From: an uncultured Oscillibacter sp.
GTDB taxonomy: Bacteria; Bacillota; Clostridia; Oscillospirales; Oscillospiraceae
Length of the DNA stretch: 10,858 nt
Assembly (NCBI GenBank): GCA_910586735.1
Contig: CAJUJW010000077.1
Location: 1 to 10,858 of the forward strand
Reading direction: 5' to 3'
This document shows, in pieces, positions 6,032 to 10,858 of this stretch. Both the position numbers and the translations under genes were made by a program. The notes beneath the pieces were generated by a model. That model made no database searches, had not been told where the DNA came from, and saw only the letters and a program-made list of their open reading frames with translations. The stretch's first letter is position 1. Each line of letters opens with the position of its first letter.

Positions 6032-6745
6032 TTACAGCGCCTCCGTCATCCGGCGCATGACCTCGGCGTAGGCGTCCTCCACGCCGCCCAGGTCCCGGCG
6101 GAAGCGGTCCTTGTCCAGCTTTTCATGGGTCTTGGAGTCCCAGAGGCGGCAGGTGTCGGGGCTGATCTCGTCCGCCAGGACGATGGTCCCGTCGGCCAGG
6201 CGGCCGAACTCCAGCTTGAAGTCCACCAGGGTCACGCCGCAGGAGGCCCAGAAGTCCTTGAGGAAGTCGTTGACCTGGAAGGCGTAGCGCTTAATGGTTT
6301 CGATTTCCTCTTTCGTGGCCAGCTTCAGCGCCAGGGCGTGGTACTCGTTCAGCAGGGGGTCCCCCAAATCGTCGTTCTTATAAGAGAACTCGATGGTGGG
6401 CGCGTCGAAGACGATGCCCTCCTCCACGCCGTAGCGCTTGGCGAAGGACCCAGCGGAGATGTTGCGGATGATGACCTCCAGGGGGACGATGGAGACCTTT
6501 TTCACCACGGTCTCCCGCTGGCTCAGCTCCTCCACGAAGTGGGTGGGGACCCCGGCCTTTTCAAGCCTTGCCATGAAGCGGTTGGTCATTTGGTTGTTGA
6601 TGACGCCTTTGCCCGCGATGGTGCCCTTTTTCAGGCCGTTGAAGGCGGTGGCGTCGTCCTTGTAGTCCACGATGTACAGGTTTGGGTCGTCGGTTTTGAA
6701 AACCTTCTTGGCCTTGCCCTCGTAGAGCTGCTCCAGCTTTTGCAT
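6032..6745 (-). CDS. purC: Phosphoribosylaminoimidazole-succinocarboxamide synthase (SAICAR synthetase)
   Basis: PurC condenses CAIR with aspartate using ATP, giving SAICAR. The 237-residue protein is of normal bacterial length. It starts MQKLEQLYEGKAKKVF, the nucleotide-binding start of the family, and contains IVPLEVIIRNISAGSFAKRYG (one conserved block, residues ~88-108), KNDDLGDPLLNEYHA, VDFKLEFGR and DEISPDTCRLWD, the metal and substrate site. The ATG at 6745 has GGAGG at 6758-6754, 8 nt upstream; a TTG at 6763 would put that site inside the coding region and is rejected. It starts 45 nt after purE. The last codons contain the ribosome site for the small TTG-initiated ORF that begins 1 nt after the purC stop. 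Confidence 0.97.
   Translation of the reverse strand: MQKLEQLYEGKAKKVFKTDDPNLYIVDYKDDATAFNGLKKGTIAGKGVINNQMTNRFMARLEKAGVPTHFVEELSQRETVVKKVSIVPLEVIIRNISAGSFAKRYGVEEGIVFDAPTIEFSYKNDDLGDPLLNEYHALALKLATKEEIETIKRYAFQVNDFLKDFWASCGVTLVDFKLEFGRLADGTIVLADEISPDTCRLWDSKTHEKLDKDRFRRDLGGVEDAYAEVMRRMTEAL
6040..6044 (-). promoter_or_regulatory. Ribosome binding site for the TTG-started small ORF, inside purC
   Basis: GGAGG on the minus strand overlaps the penultimate sense codons of purC and stands 9 nt before the TTG at 6030-6028. It is the main evidence that the 45-residue ORF is translated from a non-ATG start. Confidence 0.6.
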
Positions 6746-6790
6746 ATTGAATTCCTCCGTCAAGTAAGATAGAAATTGATTGAGAACGGG

Positions 6791-7279
6791 TCAGATTTCC
6801 GCCTGTAGGGCGGCGTCCTTTTCCTCGATTTGAGCGGCCATGTCCCGGCGGGCGGCGTCCAGCCAGGAGGCCAGGTTCCCGTCCTCCACCGCCAGAATCT
6901 GGGCCGCCAGAATGGCGGCGTTCTTGGCCCCGTTCAGGGCCACGGTGGCCACGGGAACGCCGCTGGGCATCTGCACGGTGGCTAATAAAGCGTCCAGCCC
7001 GTCCAGGGCGCCCCCCTTCATGGGGATGCCGATGACGGGCAGGGTGGTGTTGGCGGCCACGGCCCCCGCCAGATGGGCGGCCATGCCGGCGGCGCAGATG
7101 ATGACGCCGAAGCCGTTCTTCCGGGCGTAGGAGGCGAACTCCGCCACTTGGGCGGGACTGCGGTGGGCGCTCATAATATGGGCCTCGTAGGGGATGCCGA
7201 AGGCGTCCAGCTGGGCGCAGGCGGACCGGACTACCGGCCAGTCGGAATCGGAACCCATGAGCACGGCTACTTTTTTCAT
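6791..7279 (-). CDS. purE: N5-carboxyaminoimidazole ribonucleotide mutase (class I PurE)
   Basis: PurE moves the carboxylate of N5-CAIR to C4, giving CAIR; the octameric class I enzyme normally works with PurK, which is not visible here. The 162-residue protein has VLMGSDSDWPV (residues ~6-16, substrate phosphate and catalytic segment), IMSAHRSP with the conserved catalytic His (near residue 40), ICAAGMAAHLAG (near residue 70) and VIGIPM followed by GGALDGLDALLATVQMP, all class I features. The ATG at 7279 gives the typical MKKVAVLMGS start, with AAGGGAG about 9 nt upstream. The six-residue upstream extension of the frame is not needed. It lies 26 nt downstream of the regulator gene, so it is probably co-transcribed with it. 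Confidence 0.97.
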   Translation of the reverse strand: MKKVAVLMGSDSDWPVVRSACAQLDAFGIPYEAHIMSAHRSPAQVAEFASYARKNGFGVIICAAGMAAHLAGAVAANTTLPVIGIPMKGGALDGLDALLATVQMPSGVPVATVALNGAKNAAILAAQILAVEDGNLASWLDAARRDMAAQIEEKDAALQAEI

Positions 7280-7305
7280 GGTGAAGTCTCCCTTCAAATT
7301 GCAAA

Positions 7306-8031
7306 TTACAGTTTCTTTCGCAGAACCGTGTGGCGGAAAATGCCGTCGGCGAAGTATTCGGCGGAGCAGAACACCGGCTTGCCGTCGATGTCGAAGTCCA
7401 CCTCTTCCATATACAGCAGGGGCGCGCCCAGGGGAACCTGGAGAACCTGCGCCAGCTTCTCGTCCGCCGGGACGGCCCGGAGGTCCGTCAAATCCAGGTA
7501 GGGGAAAATGCCGCAGGAGCGCTGGAGGAAGTGGAAGATGGGGGGCTTCAGGTCCTCTTCCGTGTAGTCCTCCCGGATGAGGGCCTTTTCAATGACGTCC
7601 TCGCAGTAAATGGCGGGGCGGCCGTCGGCGGTGCAGAGGCGGGAGACCCGGAGCATGGGGGTCCCCTCCGGGAGCTGGAGCTGGGCGGCGGTTTTTTCGT
7701 CCGCCGGCTCCTCCCAGGAGCGGATGGAGGCCACCGCCGGGGTAAAGCCGTTTTGCCGGATCATGTCCAGGAACTCCACTTCGATGTCCATCCGGGTGTG
7801 TACGTCCAGCACATGGCGGTTGATGACGGTGCCCACGCCGTGGCGGCGGGTGATGAAGCCCTCCCGCTCCAGGGAGGCCAGAATGTCCCGCAGCTGGGTG
7901 CGGCTGATGCCCAGCTTGACACAGAGCACGCTCTCCCGGGGCAGACGCTCCCGGTGGGCGTACTCGCCGTCGCGCATGGAGGCCAGAAGCTGGGCGCGGA
8001 TGGCCTTGGTATGGGATGTATGTGCGTTCAT
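7306..8031 (-). CDS. GntR-family transcriptional regulator, HutC/UTRA type
   Basis: This 241-residue DNA-binding regulator has an N-terminal winged helix (residues ~8-72) with LPRESVLCVKLGISRTQLRD, LEREGFITRRHGVGTVIN, the standard GntR recognition helix and wing. A C-terminal UTRA ligand-binding domain (~95-235) shows the usual elements: GTPMLRVSRLCTADGRPAIYCEDVI and APLLYMEEVDFDIDGKPVFCSAEYF. UTRA proteins sense small metabolites such as sugar phosphates or amino-acid derivatives; the ligand here is not readable. The ATG at 8031 has GAGG 8 nt upstream (8043-8040); a GTG at 8040 is less likely. It is the first gene of the purine operon, 26 nt before purE, behind a promoter carrying a perfect palindrome. 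That context makes it a candidate autoregulator and purine-operon regulator, which is inference. Confidence 0.93.
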   Translation of the reverse strand: MNAHTSHTKAIRAQLLASMRDGEYAHRERLPRESVLCVKLGISRTQLRDILASLEREGFITRRHGVGTVINRHVLDVHTRMDIEVEFLDMIRQNGFTPAVASIRSWEEPADEKTAAQLQLPEGTPMLRVSRLCTADGRPAIYCEDVIEKALIREDYTEEDLKPPIFHFLQRSCGIFPYLDLTDLRAVPADEKLAQVLQVPLGAPLLYMEEVDFDIDGKPVFCSAEYFADGIFRHTVLRKKL

Positions 8032-8072
8032 TCCTAACACCTCGTTCTGACGAAAATTCCGGGAAAGGGGTG

Positions 8073-8090
8073 TCCCGCCCCCTGGCGGGA
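8073..8090 (-). promoter_or_regulatory. Hairpin in the regulator/purine operon leader
   Basis: A 7-bp perfect stem (TCCCGCC / GGCGGGA) with a 4-nt loop lies about 40 nt before the regulator start, directly next to the palindrome at 8090-8104. It has no U-tract after it, so I do not call it a terminator or attenuator. Confidence 0.5.
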
Positions 8091-8104
8091 TAGGTCATAC
8101 CTAT
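8090..8104. promoter_or_regulatory. Perfect palindrome (candidate operator) over the operon promoter
   Basis: ATAGGT-N3-ACCTAT is a perfect 6-3-6 inverted repeat that overlaps the last two bases of the -10 hexamer and extends over the expected transcription start. Position and size suit a dimeric repressor, and the first gene transcribed encodes a GntR-type regulator. Binding by that protein is inference. Confidence 0.6.
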
Positions 8105-8131
8105 TGTATCGGTTTCCGGGCCGGACCGCAA
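8103..8131 (-). promoter_or_regulatory. Sigma-A-type promoter of the gntR-pur operon
   Basis: On the minus strand, TTGCGG (8131-8126) is followed by a 17-nt spacer and TACAAT (8108-8103). The -10 is one base from consensus; the -35 keeps TTG only, suggesting moderate strength or activator help. Predicted transcription starts near 8096, leaving a leader of about 65 nt to the regulator ATG. No riboswitch-like fold is seen in that leader. Confidence 0.6.
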
Positions 8132-8146
8132 TTGACAAAATTGACA
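8130..8146. repeat. Direct repeat TGTCAATT x2 next to the -35 element
   Basis: Minus strand TGTCAATT occurs at 8146-8139 and 8137-8130, a 9-bp period that abuts and slightly overlaps the -35 hexamer. It could be a regulator half-site pair or chance in a locally AT-rich stretch. Confidence 0.4.
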
Positions 8147-8211
8147 GTTCCCAGGGGCTTTCTCTCTCCAGCTTGGGAAGGTTTCGCAAAAAGGGCCCAG
8201 AAATTGGAAGA

Positions 8212-8237
8212 CGCCCCCGGCCTTTCAGCCGGGGGCG
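8212..8237 (-). terminator. Terminator hairpin after the G5-3D gene
   Basis: A perfect 10-bp GC-rich stem (CGCCCCCGGC / GCCGGGGGCG) with a 6-nt loop starts about 10 nt after the stop of the G5-3D gene. The downstream tract on the minus strand (GTCTTCCAATTT) is only moderately U-rich, so termination is likely but the element is not a textbook case. It separates that gene from the purine operon. Confidence 0.75.
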
Positions 8238-8246
8238 CGGGGGTCC

Positions 8247-9335
8247 TTATGCCAGAATATAGACCGTGCAGGTTCGCCGGCCGAACTGGATGCACTCCTC
8301 GTAGGTGTCGTAGAAGAGGTCGATTTTGTTGCCCTTGACCCCCGTGTCCTCCGCCACGGCCAGCCCGTAGACCACGCTGCCCCCGGCGACGATATACATG
8401 CGGGTGCCCAGGGGAATCACGCTCTTGTCCACGGCCACAGAGCCCACGTGGACCGCCGTTCCGCTGGCGGTGCGGGTGCCCACGCCGTCGTGGCCGGAGG
8501 TGTAGGCCGTGGCCGTCATGGTGCGGACACCGGAGTATTTCAGCACCGTCCCGTCCTTCAGGGTCAAGGTGCCGCTTCCGTCGGTGTTTTCGGAGACGCC
8601 GGCGATGCCGCCGCCAGTCTCCCCGTGCTCGGTCAGGAGCGCGTCCGGGTCCTGTTTGTCCGGCTTGGCGGGCTTGGCCTTGGACTTGGTGCCGTATTCC
8701 ACAATCTGGTCCACGGCGGTGGTGCTCAGCTCCTCCACAAACTGGCGGGAGAGCTCGGCCCCGTTGGACCAGACCACCTCGTAGACGGAGGAGCGCACGC
8801 CGTCGGCCCCCTTCTGGACCACCTTCTCCTCCCCCTGGGGCATGTCGGGGTTGGCCACACGCTGGGTGGAGAAGGAGACGTTTTCCGTCACGTAGTCATA
8901 ATAGGTCAGGTCCGAGGCGACGTTCAGGTCCACGCCGCTTTCGGACACCTTCACGCCCACCATCTCCAGGGGGCTGGGGGCCACGTGGAGCCGGGAGAGG
9001 ATGGAGGAGATGCTCTCCTTGTGGGACTGGACGGTGACGGCGGTGCCCTCGTGGCGGACGGTGACGGTGGTGTCCTCCTGTAAGGTGAGGTCGTAGCCCT
9101 TGGCCCCGCTGGAGACGTAGAGCAGCTTCGAGCTGAGGTCCGGCGGCGTCTTCTGGTCCGGGTCCAGGATGATGGTGCCCTCGTCCTCCGTGCCGGTAAT
9201 CAGGTAGATGGAGTCGGCCCAGCCGGTGGCGGAGAGGCCGGTGACGGCGGCGGCGAAGAGGCAGAGCAGAAGCATGCCGCCCCGCCGGCAAAGGGCGTAA
9301 AACAGATTCGGTCGTTGGTCGGTGTTCACGTTCAT
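8247..9335 (-). CDS. G5 and 3D domain cell-wall protein (YabE-like), membrane-anchored or secreted
   Basis: This 362-residue protein has a signal or anchor helix at ~20-38 (GMLLLCLFAAAVTGLSATGWA). A region at ~84-140 (LTLQEDTTVTVRHEGTAVTVQ, LEMVGVKVSESGVDLNV) looks like a degenerate DUF348 unit, followed by a G5 domain at ~143-217 (VVQKGADGVRSSVYEVVWSNG). A Lys/Pro-rich linker leads to a C-terminal 3D domain (~270-361) with the three marker aspartates in VAVDKSVIPLGT (D303), AEDTGVKGNKIDLFYD (D330, D339). 3D domains form a double-psi barrel like lytic transglycosylase MltA, so peptidoglycan cleavage is the likely role, as for YabE/Rpf-type proteins; this is family knowledge. The ATG at 9335 is only 2 nt from AGGAGG, so the GTG at 9329 (8 nt away) may be the real start. 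It has its own promoter and terminator. Confidence 0.93.
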   Translation of the reverse strand: MNVNTDQRPNLFYALCRRGGMLLLCLFAAAVTGLSATGWADSIYLITGTEDEGTIILDPDQKTPPDLSSKLLYVSSGAKGYDLTLQEDTTVTVRHEGTAVTVQSHKESISSILSRLHVAPSPLEMVGVKVSESGVDLNVASDLTYYDYVTENVSFSTQRVANPDMPQGEEKVVQKGADGVRSSVYEVVWSNGAELSRQFVEELSTTAVDQIVEYGTKSKAKPAKPDKQDPDALLTEHGETGGGIAGVSENTDGSGTLTLKDGTVLKYSGVRTMTATAYTSGHDGVGTRTASGTAVHVGSVAVDKSVIPLGTRMYIVAGGSVVYGLAVAEDTGVKGNKIDLFYDTYEECIQFGRRTCTVYILA

Positions 9336-9337
9336 AC

Positions 9338-9343
9338 CCTCCT
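9338..9343 (-). promoter_or_regulatory. Ribosome binding site with start ambiguity for the G5-3D gene
   Basis: A perfect AGGAGG stands 2 nt before the ATG at 9335 but 8 nt before the in-frame GTG at 9329-9327. Spacing favours the GTG, which would shorten the protein by two residues. Confidence 0.65.
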
Positions 9344-9363
9344 AAAGGTGAGATAGAGCCCCG

Positions 9364-9397
9364 GGGGCGGGACGCGCCCCAGGGTCCCCCGCTGGGG
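9364..9397 (-). other. Competing hairpins in the G5-3D leader
   Basis: GGGGCG (9364-9369) can pair with CGCCCC (9375-9380), while CCCCAG (9377-9382) can pair with CTGGGG (9392-9397). The two stems share bases 9377-9380 and exclude each other. They lie in the ~125-nt leader, 30-60 nt before the start codon. In GC-rich DNA such pairs arise readily, so a regulatory role is only possible. Confidence 0.35.
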
Positions 9398-9433
9398 AGT
9401 ATTGGGCAGCCGCGCCGGGTGAGGGAGCGGCTT

Positions 9434-9447
9434 GTAACTTTTGTTAC
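9434..9447. promoter_or_regulatory. Inverted repeat GTAAC-TTTT-GTTAC downstream of the G5-3D promoter
   Basis: A perfect 5-4-5 inverted repeat begins about 12 nt after the predicted transcription start, a position suited to a repressor site. Read as TGTAAC-N3-TGTTAC it resembles WalR half-sites, but the usual spacer is 5 nt. Confidence 0.4.
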
Positions 9448-9465
9448 CGCTTGGAAACTGGCCTC

Positions 9466-9494
9466 AGTATACACCTCGTCCCCACTTTTGTCAA
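9466..9494 (-). promoter_or_regulatory. Near-consensus sigma-A promoter of the G5-3D gene
   Basis: On the minus strand TTGACA (9494-9489), a 17-nt spacer and TATACT (9471-9466) form an almost perfect housekeeping promoter. It lies about 130 nt before the start codon of the G5-3D gene. An AAAAAAGC tract just upstream of the -35 may act as a short UP-like element. Confidence 0.82.
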
Positions 9495-9586
9495 GCTTTT
9501 TTGGCTCTGGAGGCATGATAAACCCCACTTTAGACCCATTTGGACAAGAATTGACTGGAAAAGATTCGGGGAAAGGCCGGGAAAAG

Positions 9587-9603
9587 GTTACAAAACGGTA
9601 ACG
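9587..9603 (-). promoter_or_regulatory. WalR-box-like direct repeat upstream of the G5-3D promoter
   Basis: Minus strand CGTTAC-N5-TGTAAC matches the WalR/YycF consensus TGTWAH-N5-TGTWAH except for the first base. It lies about 93 nt upstream of the -35 element, rather far for classical activation. WalR controls several cell-wall hydrolases in Bacillus, including the 3D-domain protein YocH, so the context is suggestive only. Confidence 0.35.
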
Positions 9604-9635
9604 AGAAGAGGGTGGGCCGGGGGAAAAGGAAGGGA

Positions 9636-9719
9636 CCCGGCGGACGGAAAAGCGCCCCCGGTCCCCTGAGAGGGCCGGAGGCGCTTCCTGTTTTTCCGTT
9701 TTCAGCCTCAGCCGCCGGG
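9636..9719 (-). terminator. Intrinsic terminator of the B-repeat protein gene, inside a layered inverted repeat
   Basis: The core hairpin spans 9652-9684: GCGCC pairs with GGCGC, extended by CCGG and CCC pairs with one mismatch, and is followed on the minus strand by TTTTCC. Two outer inverted pairs surround it: ACGGAAAA (9644-9651) with TTTTCCGT (9692-9699), and CCCGGCGG (9636-9643) with CCGCCGGG (9712-9719). The A- and T-tracts flanking the stem are typical of rho-independent termination. It starts a few nt after the stop at 9722. Confidence 0.8.
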
Positions 9720-9721
9720 CG

Positions 9722-10858
9722 TTACTGCCGCACCCACTGGGCATATAGGGTCACATCCTTGGTGATAGGGGTGCTGGCGGTGTACTCTGTCCCGGTTCCG
9801 TCCGCCGCCGTATTCCATCCGGTTAATTTGTAACCAGCAGGCTGTGGGTCTGCATGAGTACCCGTGCATAGGAAAATATCCGGGAGCTTGTCACCCAGGC
9901 CGGTATTTTTGGGTGCCGTTACGCTTCTCGTTGTCCAGGAGGTCGGATACGTGTCGTCAGCATTGTAAAGGTAGCCGGTCCACGCACCGCTACCAGCCGG
10001 AACGTTGTCCTCCAGCCTCACGGTATACACCCGGACCCACTGGGCGTAGAGGGTCACATCCTTGGTAATGGGTGTGCTGTTCGTGTAGGTTTCCCCGGAT
10101 CCGTCCGCCGCTGTGTTCCAGCCGCCGAACTCATACAACGCGGAACGTTGGGTGAAGCCCGCGCTGCCGGCTTCGAAAACCAGCTTCAAATCTGTTCGGA
10201 GACTGGAGCCCAAAGTCGATCCCTCAAGCACGTCTGTGATTTCTTCCGGCCATGTCAAAGCCGAAGGAACTTGACCGTCAGGCCAATATACAGGCGCATA
10301 ATCGCCTCCCCAGCTAGATTCCTCTGCCAGCGGCGGCACGTTGCCTTTCTCCAGCGTCACGGTGTATTTCTCCAAAGGAACCCACTGTGCGTAAAGGGTC
10401 ACATTCCCCGTAATGGGCGTGCTTGCCGTGTAGGTCTCCCCGGACCCGTCCGCTTTCGTGTTCCACCCGCCGAACTTATAAACGGTGGAGGGGGAGTACA
10501 GCCCGCCGGTTTCAAAGCGGAACAGCTCCACCGCCGGGAGGCGGCTTCCCAGGGCCGTCCCGCTGGTCACATCCGTGATATTGCCCGGCCAGGACGGGGA
10601 AGCCGCGTTGACCCCCGGCACATACGCGCCCGCCGCGCCCTCGTTCTGCGCCGGTACAATGCCCTTCTCCAGCGTCACATTATAGGAGGCCGGAGGGACA
10701 GGGGGACTGTCGGACCCGCCGGGCTCAGGGTCCGGCACCGGCGCGGGGGCCGGTGCCGGCGCGGGGGCCGGTGCCGGGGCCGGGGGATCGCCGTCGTCAT
10801 CGCCGTCGTCGCCGTCCTCGGGCGGCGGCGGCGGGGGCGTGGTGTCGCTCTCCAGGGC
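9722..10858 (-). CDS. Surface or secreted protein with three InlB-type B-repeats, C-terminal part (5' end outside window)
   Basis: The frame is open to the right edge; 378 residues are visible. Residues 1-57 form a disordered linker: a proline run, an acidic EDGDDGDDDGD stretch, and a Pro-Ala dipeptide tract. Three repeats follow at ~59-160, 165-275 and 278-376. Each begins Y(N/T)VTLE or YTVRLE and ends GWNT-ADGSG-(E)YT-STPIT--VTLYAQW, the hallmark of the List_Bact_rpt/Flg_new (InlB B-repeat) family. Units are ~100-110 residues, longer than the usual ~70, because of a variable Pro/Trp-rich insert in the first half. The protein stops three residues after the last AQW (VRQ-stop), with no LPXTG sorting signal, membrane helix or SLH domain in view. 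Any signal peptide, enzymatic or anchor domain must be further upstream. An internal GTG at 10738 is an unlikely start. Adhesion or matrix roles are family-based guesses. Confidence 0.88.
   Translation of the reverse strand, partial: ALESDTTPPPPPPEDGDDGDDDGDPPAPAPAPAPAPAPAPVPDPEPGGSDSPPVPPASYNVTLEKGIVPAQNEGAAGAYVPGVNAASPSWPGNITDVTSGTALGSRLPAVELFRFETGGLYSPSTVYKFGGWNTKADGSGETYTASTPITGNVTLYAQWVPLEKYTVTLEKGNVPPLAEESSWGGDYAPVYWPDGQVPSALTWPEEITDVLEGSTLGSSLRTDLKLVFEAGSAGFTQRSALYEFGGWNTAADGSGETYTNSTPITKDVTLYAQWVRVYTVRLEDNVPAGSGAWTGYLYNADDTYPTSWTTRSVTAPKNTGLGDKLPDIFLCTGTHADPQPAGYKLTGWNTAADGTGTEYTASTPITKDVTLYAQWVRQ
9731..10684 (-). repeat. Three tandem imperfect ~300-330 bp repeats encoding the B-repeats
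   Basis: Units are roughly 10684-10379, 10366-10034 and 10027-9731. The best-conserved DNA is the plus-strand stretch beginning CCCACTG(G/T)GC(A/G)TA and running about 45 bp (near 9731, 10037 and 10380), which encodes TPIT--VTLYAQWV. The inner halves have diverged strongly, so the copies are not recent duplications in full. Confidence 0.8.
10741..10776. repeat. Two perfect copies of an 18-bp GC-only-type repeat coding Pro-Ala
   Basis: GCGCGGGGGCCGGTGCCG occurs at 10741-10758 and 10759-10776, with related partial copies on both sides. It encodes the Pro-Ala dipeptide tract of the B-repeat protein on the minus strand. The unit is a multiple of 3, so copy-number changes would keep the frame. 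Confidence 0.8.

Noticed and set aside
8032..8131. Purine (guanine) riboswitch before the pur operon
   Set aside because: The leader is only about 65 nt, has a single short stem, and none of the conserved purine-aptamer junction sequence is visible. The gaps within the operon are too short as well.
10738..10738. GTG at 10738 as the start of the B-repeat protein
   Set aside because: The frame is open through a Pro-Ala and acidic linker to the window edge, there is no ribosome site or signal peptide after this GTG, and repeat proteins of this kind need a secretion signal.

Overview
The base composition is strongly GC-rich, and every credible gene lies on the minus strand. The gene set (stand-alone AICAR transformylase instead of a bifunctional PurH, a clostridial-type PurF variant, a G5-3D cell-wall protein, InlB-like B-repeats, AGGAGG-type Shine-Dalgarno sites) suggests a high-GC gut-type Clostridia, most likely Oscillospiraceae (Flavonifractor, Oscillibacter or Lawsonibacter relatives). 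The taxonomic call is inference from gene character, not from a search.

Layout in the direction of transcription (right to left). (1) 10858-9722: the C-terminal part of a secreted or surface protein with a Pro/Ala and Asp-rich linker and three InlB-type B-repeats, followed by an intrinsic terminator. (2) 9603-8247: a separate unit with a near-consensus promoter (TTGACA-17-TATACT), a structured leader of about 125 nt, a G5-3D cell-wall protein gene and a strong terminator hairpin. (3) 8131 to beyond position 1: a purine-biosynthesis operon with its own promoter and a palindrome over the predicted transcription start. Its order is gntR-type regulator, purE, purC, a hidden 45-residue membrane-protein ORF starting with TTG, purF, purM, purN, a DUF1266-DUF2185/Imm33 protein, a stand-alone AICAR formyltransferase, and purD, which runs off the left edge.

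Together the operon genes cover PRPP to PRA (PurF), GAR (PurD), FGAR (PurN), AIR (PurM), CAIR (PurE), SAICAR (PurC) and FAICAR (AICAR formyltransferase). FGAM synthase (PurL/S/Q), PurB, PurK and an IMP cyclohydrolase are not visible. Spacing is tight throughout (overlaps to 45 nt), except for 82 nt between purF and purM that holds an AT-rich 14-bp tandem repeat.

The most notable points are: the PurF homologue keeps its PRPP loop and four candidate Fe-S cysteines but lacks the glutaminase nucleophile and other glutamine-site residues; a tiny membrane protein carrying the GVIGG-DGPT signature of Na+-pumping decarboxylase beta subunits is translationally interlocked between purC and purF; an immunity-type DUF2185 protein sits inside the pathway operon; and a HutC-type GntR regulator heads the operon with a perfect palindrome at its promoter.
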